The position numbers and the translations under genes are program-made. The notes below the pieces were generated by a model. That model ran no database searches. It had not been told where the DNA came from and saw nothing but the letters and a program-made list of their open reading frames with translations. Shown here one piece after another: positions 20,840-32,771 of a stretch of 64,000 bases of DNA; positions within the stretch are counted from its first letter, which is position 1; every line of letters starts with the position of its first letter. The DNA comes from Asterella californica (taxonomy: Eukaryota; Streptophyta; Marchantiopsida; Marchantiales; Aytoniaceae): positions 12,400,001 through 12,464,000 of the forward strand of contig JAYKYS010000007.1 of assembly GCA_036924285.1 (NCBI GenBank), in the 5' to 3' direction.

Positions 20840-23800
20840 TTAGCACTCCTGTAGAGCGGGAGTATGGGAGTGTTGATAGGAGAAAGAGCCTTCCGCTAGT
20901 GCCAGAAGATGAAGAAGAGATGTTTAAATGTGGATTTGCTCAGTTTTCTGAAACATGTGTAAATAGATTTCGGGTGGTAGAAGAGATGGATAGTGTACAA
21001 AGACGATGTGTGAAGAAGCAAGAAGATCTCTTCAAAACTCAAGGAGTTTTGTTAGATCAGGAGTTCATTAACGGGGTGTATGAAGAAGAGGGCTTTGAAG
21101 ATACTCTTGAGGAGGTTTTGTCGTTTATAAGCACCGATTCTTTGGTTAATGGATTTGTCGCGATCCGTTCACGTGAGTTACATGAGGAGATTACAAGATT
21201 CGTCGAGGATGGCTACAAGGTTCAGCTTCAGATGAAAGGAGATCATGAGTTGGAGTTAGAAAGGAGTAGAGCCACGAATCACCAAGAAGCGCAGGTTCAT
21301 ACAAAATACAAGACTGTGGCGCGTAAAGTGAAGCCGGTGGTTACTCAACTACCTGAAGACTCTAACAAGCAAGTGGAACGAGCATCGACTGAACCAGTTC
21401 TGCGAGATTCACAGAGAGTAGGACACAGGTTCACAGAAGAGACACTCAAACGACTGTAGATTGGAGGGGGTGAGTTTCTCACTGAGGAAGAGAGAAAGCG
21501 TTTTCATGAGATGTTGAGAAGGCATGAAAAGGCTTTTGCTTTCAGTGCAGAAGAGATTGGATGTGCAGATACGAGTGTCGTAGCACCCATGGTGATCTTC
21601 ACAGTACCACATGTGCCTTGGGACTTGAAGCTTATACCAGTGCCACGAGCTATGTTGCCAAAGCTTGTTGAATTGTTGAAAGAGAAGATACGCATGGGTA
21701 TTTTAGAGCCATCTACGGGACCTTACTCGAGTCGGTGGTTTATTGTACCTAAGAAGTCAGGGGCTCTTAGGTTCATCCAAGACATGCAACATGCTAACAA
21801 GGTGACTATTCGGAACATGGGATCAGGACCCATAGTAGATGAAGTTGCAGAAGCTTTTGCTGGCCGTGCTATCTACTCGATTGGAGATTTATACTCTGGG
21901 TATGATCAGTTCCAATTGGCAATGGAGAGCAGAGATCTCACCACCATGCGTACTCCGCTTGGGCTTGTAAGGATGTGCACATTACCGCAAGGAGCGACAA
22001 ACTCTGTTGCTCATGTGCAAAATGCAATGAATAGGATTTTGAGAGAATTCATTCTGGAGAAGACCATACCTTTCATAGATGATATTCCTATGAAAGGGTG
22101 TGCGGTCGAAGACAAGGATGAGAAGCTGACTGAGGATGGATGTCGAAGATTTGTGGTTGATCACATTCACGATGTGGAGATGATCTTAACAAGGCTTCAG
22201 GAGGTAAATCTCACTCTTTCAGCAGAGAAATCGAGCTTTGGAGTACCAGAGATTGTTGTTGTTGGTCATCTTTGTGGAGCTTTTGGTCGACGTCCGAACC
22301 CATCAAAGGTTGATGTCATAGGGAGGATGAAAGATTGTGCCAACACCACAGAGGTTAGGAGATTCTTGGGAGCTTGTTTGTTTTATCGAGTGTGGATCCC
22401 TCATTTTGATCATATGTCTGAACCATTGTATGAGTTGCTGAGGAAGCGAAGAAGGTTCACTTGGGCTGAGGAGCAGAGGGTCGCTATGGTGCGACTAAAA
22501 GAAGCATTGAAATCACCACCAGTTCTACGATAGTTAAGCTATGATTGTGGTAGACCCATAATCGTTACTGTTGATACTAGTCCTATCGCTATAGGTTGGG
22601 CAATAGGGCATGATGATGATGAGGGAAAGAGGTTTGCAACAAGATTTGGTGCTAGTATACTTACGGATCGACAAAGGAGATACCCTCAAGTCAAACGAGA
22701 GCTCTAGGGCGTTGTAACTGCAATGAAAGCTGAGAAGGAGTATCTCATTGGAGCACATGTACTACTTGAAACTGATTGCTTATCTTTGTTGGGAATGATA
22801 GCAAACTGCACAACGTCTGATATTGCTATGTTACGTTGGATAGCTTACATTAGGTCGTTGAATCCAGAGTTGAGACACATAGCAGGCAAGATGAATTCGA
22901 TGACAGACATGTTGTCTAGAGCTAGGTACTCTCGAGAAGAAGATATGGAGGCGGAAGATATGGATGAAGATGATGCAGAGGAGGGGCAAGTTCTACAACT
23001 ATCAAGCGAGGACCGGAGTCGCTTGGATGGTGTTCTTCCTTTCAAGAAAGAACTTTACTGTGGGAGGCTCAAGGAAATCGGATGCTATCTAAGCACTCTT
23101 CAGAAGTATGAAGAATGGACGGAGAAAGTCTTCAAGGAGATACGACATCAGGCCTATGGCTATCTATTACGAGATGGATATCTGTGGAAGAGACCAAAGA
23201 GGAGAGATGGAGTACCCTTGAGAGTAGTGGATGATGCAGAGACCAAGAAACAAGTACTCGAACAATTTCATGATACCTTATGGGCAAGACATCAAGGTAC
23301 ATGGGCAACCTTTACCAAGATCAAAGAGAGGTATTGGTGGAAAGGATTGTATCGAGATGTAGAGAAGTTTGTTGGGTCATGCATTGAATGTCAATTCCAA
23401 TCCAAGATTCAGTATAGGGATGGATTGAGACCCACATATCCCTTGTCCATCCATTTCCAATGGGTTTTGGATTTGATTGCCATGCCACCAGGAATTTGGG
23501 GCATGCGTCATTTAGTTTTGGCTCGGGAAGAGCTATCTAACTTTGTAGAAGGGAGGGCTCTACGCACCAAAGCTACTGAACCTGTCTGTCGATTCATATT
23601 AGAAGATATTGTTTCTAGATATGGAAGCGTGGGGAGAATCCGTGCAGATAGAGGAGAGTTGAATGCAGATGAAGCACGTGAGTTCTTCAACAGATACAGA
23701 ATACGATTGAAGTTGACCACTTGGATGAACCCGAAAGCGAATGGGAAAAGTGAACGAGGACACCCACCAATCATCCAAGTATTGGTGAAAGCGTGCAAGG

Positions 23801-24486
23801 GGCGTCATGGGGATTGGCCTAGACTTCTTCCTTTTGCGTTGTGGGCTGATAGAACTACTCATAGTACTATCACTGATTACATACCTACAGAATTGATGAC
23901 CGGTCAAAAACTTATCATGCCAGCGGAAGGAGACGTTCCTACTTGGGTATGTCTACCTTGGGAGGATGGTTCTGATAGAGAAAGACTATTGGCACTACGA
24001 ATTCAGCAGCTTGAGCGACGTGAGGAGGACCTCGAAGAAGCATTGGTCAAACTCAAGGAGGCGAGGTTGAAGAACAAGGAGCGGTTTGACAAGACACATC
24101 GACTGCGAAAGAAGCTGATCCGAGAAGGTGACTGGGTCATAGTATATGACAACAGTTTGGATAACCAACACAACACTATCAAGAAGTTTGAAAGACGTTG
24201 GTTTGGTCCTTATGTTGTTGTTGTCGTTCACGACAACGCCACATATGGTTTGCGAGAATTAGATGGTACACTCTTGAAGTTATCCATTCCGATAACTTCA
24301 AAAGTGTACCATCTAAAAGAGTGTGCTGGTAAAAGGGTCAAGGTTTTCCGAAGACGTGAAGGATTTCTTGATTTCGATGAACTTCTTGAGTCTGATTCTC
24401 ATCTTTCCAGATCTTATGCGAAAGAAGATGATGATGAACTTGACAATTTAGAGCATGATGAGGGCTACGATGATGACTATGGATAA
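20818..24486 (+). pseudogene. Element E pol (RT, RNase H, integrase)
   Basis: Lies in the -1 frame relative to gag-protease. RT runs from about 21500 to 22530 with PFIDDIPMKGC (catalytic DD near 22075) and VVVGHLCGAFGRRPNP. RNase H starts VTVDTSPIAIGWA near 22565. Integrase has a zinc part (CIECQ) and core residues D (VLDLIAMP), D (RADRGEL, near 23641) and E (GKSERGH, near 23743), about 34 residues apart. The C-terminus is a GPYVVV module and an acidic tail; no chromodomain. Stops at 21457, 22531 and 22705 are the only breaks. Confidence 0.8.
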
Positions 24487-24515
24487 CAAGTTGGCACATA
24501 CCGGAGGATGTGCAG

Positions 24516-24531
24516 GTTTGGAGGGGGTGAA
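24516..24531 (+). other. Element E polypurine tract
   Basis: GGTTTGGAGGGGGTGA-A, immediately before TGTCC of the 3' LTR; near-identical tracts precede the D LTRs at 36309 and 43617. Confidence 0.75.
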
Positions 24532-26027
24532 TGTCCTGTTGTAGGACCAACTAGTATGTAAATTACGCATATAAGTGCGTTTTGCGCACAGTTGTAGAAG
24601 TTGTGGTGTAATGGGATCTAAAACTTTGATCTTATGAGCTTAGAATGCTCTATTATCTGCTGGGGGTCTCCTTGGGGCAAAAAAGGACAAGGTTGAGTCC
24701 TTTAACTTCTCATTGGTCCACCAAAAAGTGAAGATAACTTGTCATCTATCTAAGTGTGCGCTCTGGGAGGATCTGGGCACTTTGACGAGAGATTTTGGAG
24801 ATCACAGGGCATGGGCGGAGAGCTCTTGACGGGAGGAGCAACTTGAGCCCAAATTTCATTCGATTTGGAGGTCCAAGGCATACGTTATGGCATTTTGAAG
24901 TTCATAGAGTGATGGGACTACATAGCTTTCCCTTCCGATTATAAGATTAAGGAGTTTGAGTGATTGAGATGTCAGATTGAGACCAGATTTCATGAGCTTG
25001 TAGTCTGTCAGTTGCTGAAGCTCTGACCCCAAATTTCACCACCGGATGTTCTGCGGATTGAGCACATGGATCAGCAAAGTTTTCATCTGGAGCAGCAAGT
25101 TTGAGCGCATGGATCAGCAAAGTTTTCATCTAGAGCAGCAAGTTTGCAGATTTATGGAGGATGATCCGAACGGTCAAATCGGCTCAAATTTCCTGAGTAG
25201 TGAGTTTACCTTCTGAATTGATAGCACAGGAAGTTTGAGTGGAAGTGGAGGGTTCATTTAGACGAAGAAGCTTCTATCCTGAATCTGAGATTGGGAGTAA
25301 GTGTTAGTTTCTGAGAATTTGTGTTAATTGTGGGAGGAGATCAAGCCGTCAGATCTTCCTGAAATTTGACATGTAAGTAGAGATTCTAGTATCCTACCTA
25401 CGTGGTAAGTTTGAGAGGAGATTGAGCTGTAGATCTGTACCTATCATGTGTGAAAGTTCGCTGGTTTTCTGTCGAGTTGTATCGACAACGGTATCTAGTC
25501 CAGGTCCCGAGTCTTGTTAGCGGCAGCTGGCAGAAAAGTATCCAGTGTGACGTTTGTATTGCTTTGGGGTGTATTCTAGGCGTAGATAAGACTTTAGCGA
25601 CCTACCTTGTAACCACGTCATGTGGTTGTCAAGTTCGCACTCAACGTGGCAAAGTGCGGTCCTTGACCCCTAAAGTCGACTACTTGTCTAGCCTAGTCTC
25701 TTGTTTTGGGACACGTTACGGTGCATGCATTACAACCTTTCACCCAGACGACCTACACGTGGATGAGTATGACGGCACCAAACATGCGATGTGCATGTGT
25801 GCCATCTCATCGGCCCGTGTGACTTGGGTTGCTCGGTTAGGGAGCTTGCACCTATCCTTGTTTTGGGTTCGAAGCTTTTAAGAATAGGAGAGTGACCTGT
25901 GTGGGGGCATTGGACCTTAAGAAAATTCAAGAGATTGTTCGTGGAAAGATCTTGGAGATCCTATGAGATTGTATCGTGTTCTGTGGATCGAGATACCCTT
26001 GTAGTTGGAGTGCAAATGTTGTGAGAG

Positions 26028-26243
26028 ATGGACGAAGGACTCTACTTACCGCCCAGATTCACTTTTCGAAACCCTTTCCAGATTAAACTGATGTACATGG
26101 AACGAGTTCATTTTCAACAGTTTCTGATAGGATCCTTGGGGCATAACTTTACCACGCAAGTCATGCTCTCGCCTGTCCCTGTGATCTTACCTGTTGTCAC
26201 TTACGGCCAAGAATGGAATCTTACCGTCTTTATCCTCATCTAA
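26028..26243 (+). CDS. LTR ORF1 copy (3' LTR of E), 71 codons
   Basis: MDEGLYLPPR to FILI, open throughout; the copy in the other LTR has one nonsense codon. Shares VPVILPVVTY with A at 26175-26204 using different synonymous codons. Ends TAA TGA, then AGG, then the ATG of ORF2, so the two-cistron order of A is kept although the spacing differs. Confidence 0.55.
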   Translation: MDEGLYLPPRFTFRNPFQIKLMYMERVHFQQFLIGSLGHNFTTQVMLSPVPVILPVVTYGQEWNLTVFILI

Positions 26244-26249
26244 TGAAGG

Positions 26250-26453
26250 ATGGATCTAAATCAGCTCCCTCCTGTAAACTTTAACATCGAGTGCGAGATA
26301 AGACACATCTGTCGACCCAAAGCCATGTACGAGGCCCTAGTAGTGAGAAATTTTGGAGAGGAATACTACCGAGAGATCATGTCTTCGCATATCCCGTTTG
26401 TCGTGTCCATGATCATCCAACGTTTTCGTGTGGTTATCTTGACCCTTTACTGA
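26250..26453 (+). CDS. LTR ORF2 copy (3' LTR of E), 67 codons
   Basis: MDLNQLPPVNF to ILTLY, open. Similar to its own neighbour ORF1 over the last 50 residues and to ORF2 of A. The predicted pattern is alternating hydrophobic strands with one short helix-like EEYYREIM. No known family recognised. Confidence 0.55.
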   Translation: MDLNQLPPVNFNIECEIRHICRPKAMYEALVVRNFGEEYYREIMSSHIPFVVSMIIQRFRVVILTLY

Positions 26454-26587
26454 GAGAAAGGAAGTGCTTAGATATCGAGGAAGTCAGAGAGAAATCTACG
26501 TGATACTAGTCGCTCTGCTGTGCATCGATCGCTAGCCACAACTAGAAAGTATGCCCTTGCTCAAAGGAAAGGCTCTCGCTACGACAA

Positions 26588-28607
26588 TGTTATCCTGTCG
26601 GATTTTGCCTGAAGGATGTCTAGGAAAACGTGAGGTTCCTGGCTGTGGAGATGTTGTGTGCTGAACAGAGACAAGACAAAGAAAAACAACCACGAAAACG
26701 AATGCTGCAATATATACCAACTCCAGATGTATGTACACTGTCGATTCTTTCTTCCTAAAAACACAAAATTGAGAAACAGACCAGAGCGGTCTGCAATATG
26801 CTTCAAAGCCCCTAAAACGAACCCCTGAATCTCAATCTTGAACCAAAATCATCGAAGCGTAACTCAAAGCAAGAGAAACTTCTCTTTGTTAACAAACAGA
26901 GCTGGACCAGTATCACACGATTGAAACCCAAGTCCAAACCACATCCATGTACAAGCTCTTAACCAAAGCTAGCTACCACAAGCTGTATATAGCTAACTAG
27001 ATCTCTAACGAACTCCAAAGGATGAGAAACCATAGCGAAGAACTAAAAAAGACCTATCTGAGAACTTCTTCTTTTCGCCAAACAGTCTTCAGATGTCGAT
27101 AAGGTCTCCTTCCCTGACTCCGTTGGCCCAAGAAACCTTCAGATCCAACTCTCGACAACCGAGATATCGTCGAATTTCGATCGCAGGTGACCGAACCTTC
27201 AAAAACTCCTCCCTACGACTTAAAATCACACACACCGCTCAAACGGATCGCTTGATCTGATATCTGTCTTCTCTGGCAGGTAGATCTAGCTATCATGAAC
27301 CCACCAAGACTCCAAACAAGCTGTTTGGAGTTCCCTTCGCAAAAACACACAAGAAATTTGATCGTAGAACAGAAAAAACTGACGTAAATCGACTCCCTAC
27401 GACTCAAACTTGCTCACCACACCCAAACCAACAACCCAATCCACGTACGGTCTTCTCCTATGCGTAGGTGAAGACTCCTTGATCGCATAGGCACCAAGAA
27501 CGAAGAGCTTGGCTCACCGATTGCGAAGAACAACCCAATCTCATATCATAGACGATGAAAAATCTGACGCAAGTGCTTCTTTACGAGCCAATTTCACTCA
27601 GAACTCCCAAACCGTCCGATGAAACTGCGTATCGTCTTCAATTTCCTGAAGAACTCGTTGTTCTGATCCCGATGCATCCAAGGACAGTAAGTTTGGACTC
27701 CGGAACGGTCTGAACGGTCCAACTCTCCTTCACAGATCACTGAAGCTCCTAAAATCTCCTCTCTGCGTCTCAATTTCTCCCAAAACACATCTCCCGATCC
27801 GTCTCTGCACGAACCATCTTAACCAGTGTGTAGCCTGCACAGATCTGAACCCAACGACACCTTGCGCGCATGCATTGGACTTCTCAATTTTCTAAAACGT
27901 CCACCGACAGGTCGTAGAAATAAGCTAGTCCCTTAAGCTGCCCCTTACGTCAGTCTCTGTACGTACAAGTTCTCTTCAATAATGAGGAAGCATCCCCCTT
28001 GCGTCCTTAGTATAGGGTTTGGAGCTACAAATACCCAGTCAGCAGAATAAACTAAGGCCTAGCTTGATTTATCCATTATCTGAGTCTCGTAACTTCTCCA
28101 CTATGCGTCCAAATGAAATAGACGAAGTGCCCATGGAAAGCTGACAATGAGCTCTACCCATCGATGTAATGAAAATGAAGATCCGAAGTTGTGCCAAAAG
28201 CCCGTAAGCTAAGGCTTAGCTTGTTTTACCCATCTTTCGAGTCTCGTAACTTCTCCACTAGGCGTCCAAATGAAGTAAACAAAGTGCCTATGGAAAGCTG
28301 ACAAAGAGCTCTACCCATTGATGCGATGAAAGTGAAGATCCGAAATCTTGCCAAAAGCCCGTAAGCTGAGGCCTAGCTTGTTTTACCCATCTTTCGAGTC
28401 TCGTAACTTCTCCACTAGGCGTCCAAATGAAGTAGACAAAGTGCTTATAGAAAGTTGACAACGAGCTCTATCCATTGATGCGATGAAAGTGAAGATCTGA
28501 AGTCATGCCAAAAGCCCGTAAGCTGAGGTCTAGCTTGTTTTACCCTGAGTGTTTTTGGAGCGACAAGCATCGAGGTCTGAATTTCAAGTAGGAGTCGGTC
28601 CACGACA
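26588..28607. mobile_element. Block F: probable solo LTR of 2.0 kb
   Basis: Starts TGTTATCCTG and ends CCACGACA, flanked by CGACAA on both sides (26582-26587 and 28608-28613). Size and TG...CA ends suit an LTR of the E/D type, and its left end read in reverse (CAGGAACCT..TTTTCCTAG) resembles D-family LTR ends, so it is probably in minus orientation. It sits exactly at the 3' border of E. No coding domain is found. The six-base flank is longer than the other target duplications here, so the boundary is tentative. Confidence 0.5.
28046..28548. repeat. 157-bp tandem repeat, about 3.2 copies
   Basis: Landmark GTCTCGTAAC recurs at 28084, 28241 and 28398 (period 157). Each unit runs through AAGCCCGTAAGCT and GCTTGTTTTACCC. 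Copies differ by scattered substitutions. Lies inside block F. Confidence 0.8.
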
Positions 28608-28616
28608 CGACAACGT

Positions 28617-28780
28617 GGGTGGAGATCTGTTATGTCTGCAGACCGAAATCGTTACATAAAGAGTTTGTGATTAGAAATTTTGGTGAGGACTTCTATCACG
28701 AGATAATTGATTCTCCTATCTCTTTTGTAGTACTTGTAGTGTATGAACGCTTCCGAGTGACCGTCATAACTCTATACTAG
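28617..28780 (+). pseudogene. Leader ORF2 of element A, 3' part
   Basis: Continues the frame cut at 16435: VEICYVCRPK to VITLY, stop TAG at 28778. Similar to the E-LTR ORF2. Joined to its 5' part only in the absence of E and F. The gag ATG of A follows 39 bases later. Confidence 0.65.
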
Positions 28781-28819
28781 GAAAAACTTGAAGCTTTCGT
28801 GTTGGGTGAGAGCACGATC

Positions 28820-29930
28820 ATGGAGCCACAACCTCCGAATCCAGAGTTGGTGATGCAAGAATTGATGCAAGACATGCTGATGAATTTCGGGAGATGAAGA
28901 TGATGGTTGAAGCACAACAGAACAAGATGTTGAACCTCGAGAGTCAAAATATGACAGAGGTTGGAAACGGAGGATCGTCGCAAGGAGTACCGGTGGTGGG
29001 AGAGCAAGCTGCACCAAAGGAACCCGTGGCACAAATCGTTAGAGCTTCAGTCGATGATGAAAGTGCTCTCTTACTACGAATGAAGAAGACATGTAACATT
29101 GAACCGTACAAAGATCAACGAATCATGGGAGTAGTCGAGAATTGGATTTTTCGGATGAATCGATATTTGTGACTTTTCAGTACGCAAATCACGGATCACG
29201 TAGCTGGAGTGTTTGCGCGTGACTACTTGAACGATAAAGCTCTCATGTAGTATGATGCATGGGAGAGATCGGTGTTGACGGAAGGGAGAACAGTCACATG
29301 GACTGCAATGCAAGAATATCTGATGAAGAATTTCTAATCTGTAGATTCTGTGCAAATGGTTCGAACGAGGATATGGGGATTGAAACAGAAGGGAAGTCTT
29401 CAAGAGTATGTAGAAGCCTTCCTCGACATGCAAGTTGTAATCACTGATATGAGTCCAGCGGAGGCTCTTGATAATTTCAAGAGGGGGTTGAAGGAAAAAA
29501 TCCGACAAGAAATAATGGTGTAAAATCCACGGTTTTTGAGCCATCGCTTGGGCTCAGAGAATTGCTGGAGCATTAGGAGAAGAAGTGATGATTCCACCAA
29601 ATCATCGGAATCGATCCAAAATCTCATATGCAAATGGTACGACACCCATGGAGCTAAGAAACATATGTTATCAACGACAATTTCAAGGTGGAGATCGTCG
29701 AGGACGGCCAGAAGAAAGACGTCAAGGAGCTCCTAGAGGAGAAGGCGTCAGGAATGCTGCACCTCAACTCAAGCAACATCGATGTTGTACAACTATGGAC
29801 GATTCGATCGCTGCAAATTGCCGAAATCGTTTTCCTAGAGATCCAAGACCTCCATATCATCGACCTCTGAATAAATCATCTAAACGAGACGGAAGGAAAT
29901 GAAGAAGTCGAGGTAAGACTGAGAAACGAA
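28820..29930 (+). pseudogene. Element A gag
   Basis: ATG at 28820 (MEPQPPNPEL). A frameshift near 28885 leads to MKMMVEAQQNK, then a Retrotrans_gag-like region (AWERS..TVTWTAMQEYL, LQEYVEAFLDMQ, MSPAEALDNFKRGL) with in-frame stops near 29170, 29248 and 29335. The C-terminal zinc knuckle is degenerate (L-YNYGRFDRCKLPK, near 29790). Clearly non-functional. Confidence 0.65.
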
Positions 29931-29945
29931 GAACACCAGTAAATG

Positions 29946-30350
29946 CACCTTATTCGTGCAATGAGGGAGAAGAAAGACGAGGAAAAGAAAAAGAGATTGA
30001 CAACAAATAATACGCAGTTGATTGTCATGGATGGAGTCTTGGAAGGGACCCAGGTGAGAGTACTAATCGATTCTGGTGCAACAGAGAATTTTTTGTCTCG
30101 ATCGACTGCTATGAAGTTGGGAATGGAGTTAGAAAGTGATGAGAGTGAAGAGGTGGAACTACCCAATGGACAAATAGAGAAGATTGAATCTCTACCTCGA
30201 AAGATAGAACTTACTCTAGGTGAATATCGCGAAGATATTGAGTGACGAGTGATCAAATTAGTCTGTTATGATGTCATATTGGGTATGCCGTGGATGGAGT
30301 TGTATAATCCTGAAGTGGATTGGAGAAGAAAAGTGATGAAAATCAAACAG
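29946..30350 (+). pseudogene. Element A protease
   Basis: VRVLIDSGATENFL near 30060 is a retropepsin active site with the usual D-S-G. DVILGMPWM near 30275 is the flap-distal ILG motif. A TGA at about 30243 interrupts the frame. Confidence 0.7.
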
Positions 30351-30449
30351 TGAAAAATCTTCAGAGATAGAGCGAGATCTCAAAGACAGAACTTATCTTT
30401 GTCTGTAATAGGTACAAGTGCTATACGTAATAGCGATGTCTGTTTTCTG

Positions 30450-31640
30450 GGTTTAATAAGAGAGGTCTCGCGTGCACGACTCGATGGACAGATTCCAGAA
30501 AGCTTGACAGACGTGATAGCAGAATATGTGGATGTCTTTCTCGATGATCTTCCTTCAAGGCTACCATCAAAATGAAGGATTGACCATAAAATCGAGGTGA
30601 TTCTAGAGAGCACTCCTCCTTGTAAGGTCCCATACATACTAGCACCACATGAATTGGAAGAGTGCAAGACACAAATTGAGGAGATGTTGTTGAAAGGATT
30701 TATCCAGCCCAGCGTGTCACCATATGGAGCTCCAGTCCTTTTTGTGAAGAAAAAGAATAACGATCTACGGATGTGCATCGATTATCGAGCACTCAATTAA
30801 CAAATGATGAAGAATAAGTATCCACTACCTCGGATGGATGACTTGTTCGACCAACTCGAAGGAGTAAAGTATTTCACGAAGCTAGACTTACGGAGTGGGT
30901 ATAACCAGATTCGAATTGCTGATGATGATGTGGAGAAGACTACCTTTCGAACAAAGTATGGTCACTTCGAATACTTAGTGATGCCATTTGGTCTCACAAA
31001 TGCACCAGCCACTTTCATGGGTCTGATGAATGACATATTTCGCCCGTACTTAGATAGATCAGTCATCCAACAATGGAAAGCTCCAGAAGATCAGACTCAA
31101 CTTAAGAGCTTCCTAGGATTGACAAGATTTCATCGTAGATTTGTTAAACATTTTGCCAAGCTTGCACAACCACTAACTGCTCTGTTAGGCAAAGGAAAGA
31201 AATGGATGTGGGGAACAGCGCAAGAAGTAGATTTTCAAGCACTGAAGACCGCACTACTACATGCTCCGATCCTCAAGTAGTACGACCCGAAGAAACCTAT
31301 AAAGTTAGCAACGGACGCATCAAGCACGGCAGTAGGGGCGATGTTGCAGCAAGAATGGAAGGATGGTTGGCATCCAATTGCATACTTCTCTCGGAAGTTG
31401 TTACCAGCAGAACAAAACTACCACACCACCGAAAGAGAAGAATTGACATTAGTCCTCGCCACGAAGCATTGGGAGCACTATCTAGGGGAGAAGGCTTTTG
31501 TGATCGAAACAGACCACAAACCTTTAGTATATTTGGAGACGCAGAACGGTCTCTCAAAGAGACAAATCCGTTAGGCAGAATGGAGGCAGCGATTCAACAT
31601 GACCATCACGTATGTTGAGGACAAGAAGCAAATTGCGGAT
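30450..31640 (+). pseudogene. Element A reverse transcriptase and RNase H, catalytic segment deleted
   Basis: RT fingers and palm start are clear: [49 protein letters not shown] and [13 protein letters not shown]. At about 31060 the sequence jumps from LDRSVI to [18 protein letters not shown], so about 70 residues with the Y-x-DD catalytic motif are missing. RNase H follows (LATDASSTAVGAML, TTEREELTLVLATKHW, ETDHKPL). Stops at 30798, 31278 and 31572. It cannot be active. Confidence 0.8.
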
Positions 31641-32230
31641 GCATTAACTCGTATGTCTATTGTGCATGAAATAGTCTATGAAGTCAAGGTGAATTATGAC
31701 TTCTGGACAAAATTGATCGAGGACACAAGATCGGATGCACAGATTGTAGCAGCCAAACCTTCAAGAACCATCACCCACAACCATGGTTTGGTATACCATG
31801 AAGGGAAGTTATGGATCCCAGACGATCTAGAACTACGCACCACCATACTAACTGAATGTCATAATTCAGTCATTGCAGGACACATGGGGGCAGAAAAGAC
31901 ACTGGAAGCAGTCCAACGAGTGTTCTATTGGCCCAAGATGACAGAGGATGTTGCAGTATACACTCGGAGTTATGCAATGTGTCAACAAAATAAGGTTACA
32001 AATCAAGCACCCTCCGGTCTTCTTCAACCCCTCCCGATCCTTTCCAAACGTTGGGAACATGTTAGTATGGACTTAGTGTGTGAATTACCCATGATCAGTT
32101 CCGATTTTGACTCCATAGTCGTCTTCGTCGATAAGCTCAGCAAGATGATCCACCTTCGATCAACCACGAAAGACGTCTCAACACCACAACTTACCCAGTT
32201 ATATTTGCACACCATTTTTGCTCAGCACAG
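31599..32230 (+). pseudogene. Element A integrase, first part
   Basis: ADALTRMS linker, HHCC region (CHNSVIAGHMGAEKT then SYAMCQQNK, first Cys of CX2C changed to Tyr), and the first core Asp in VSMDLVCELP. The frame is cut in FAQHS by element D; the flanking ACAG (32227-32230) repeats at 44935-44938. Confidence 0.8.
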
Positions 32231-32702
32231 TGTCGTGATGTGAATCATTTTACATTGTAAATAATTCACCTCTCTGTCAAGCGTTAGTCTCTCTGAATGA
32301 AGTTAGGACCTCAGAGAAGTCGACACTGGAGGATGTTATATATTTTGAGTCTTAGTAGGTTGATTACCATGATTCGTATGTATGGTCAGTAGGGCCTCAT
32401 TTACATATAGGAGAAGTTCTGAAGTCTGAACCATCGTATGTTTCTGATTCTGGACTGTTAAAGTTCGCTGTCTGACCTTATTACTGCTAGTCTGACTTGA
32501 TTTTCACTTCCTGAACATACTGGAGGGTCCATTCGACCTGAGTGAGTGTTTATAGTATTCTCTTTTTTATCTGAAGCCTACCTCTGTAGTAAGCAACCAT
32601 AGCCTGAAGCCCAACGCTTCTCTGAGTAGACTAAACACATCCTTCAAGATCATATCACAACCAGAAGGTTCCGCCCTTCCCAGGAAAAGTCTCAACTCGA
32701 CA
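32231..32702 (+). repeat. Element D LTR1, internally deleted
   Basis: TGTCGTGATG to CTCGACA. Matches LTR3, but about 850 bp are missing at about 32371 (LTR3 positions 43758-44604). Confidence 0.85.
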
Positions 32703-32704
32703 TC

Positions 32705-32723
32705 TGGTGCTTCCACTGAGAGC
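32705..32723 (+). other. Element D1 primer-binding site
   Basis: TGGTGCTTCCACTGAGAGC, two bases after LTR1; identical to that of E. Confidence 0.7.
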
Positions 32724-32771
32724 TCTTGGGGTGATTGATTGAGAAGGTTGAGTTTACTACAAGGAGAGGAG

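Larger units (their letters stand above)
16436..26586 (+). mobile_element. Element E: Ty3/gypsy retrotransposon with 2-kb LTRs
   Basis: LTRs at 16436-18452 and 24532-26586 (2017 and 2055 bp, both starting TGTCCTGTTG and ending CTACGACA) enclose a primer site, a gag-protease frame (18521-20839), a pol frame (20818-24486) and a polypurine tract. The left flank is ACGT (16432-16435). The same ACGT recurs at 28613-28616, beyond block F. The LTRs differ at many positions and both frames carry nonsense codons, so the insertion is old. The same lineage as D: same primer site, gag, protease, RT and integrase. No chromodomain. Confidence 0.85.
24532..26586 (+). repeat. Element E 3' LTR
   Basis: 2055 bp. 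It is longer than the 5' LTR partly because of a 43-bp tandem duplication (25058-25100 and 25101-25143, TTGAGC-[AG]-CATGGATCAG). It carries both small ORFs. A 143-codon ORF at 25450-25881 is broken in the other LTR and is probably chance. Confidence 0.85.

Noticed and set aside
25450..25881. 143-codon ORF in the 3' LTR of E
   Set aside because: Broken by a frameshift in the 5' LTR copy, no synonymous bias seen and no counterpart in A; unlike the two small ORFs it is probably chance.
28046..28548. Regularly spaced repeats, considered as a CRISPR array
   Set aside because: The 157-bp units are contiguous tandem copies without unique spacers, in a eukaryotic LTR-like block.
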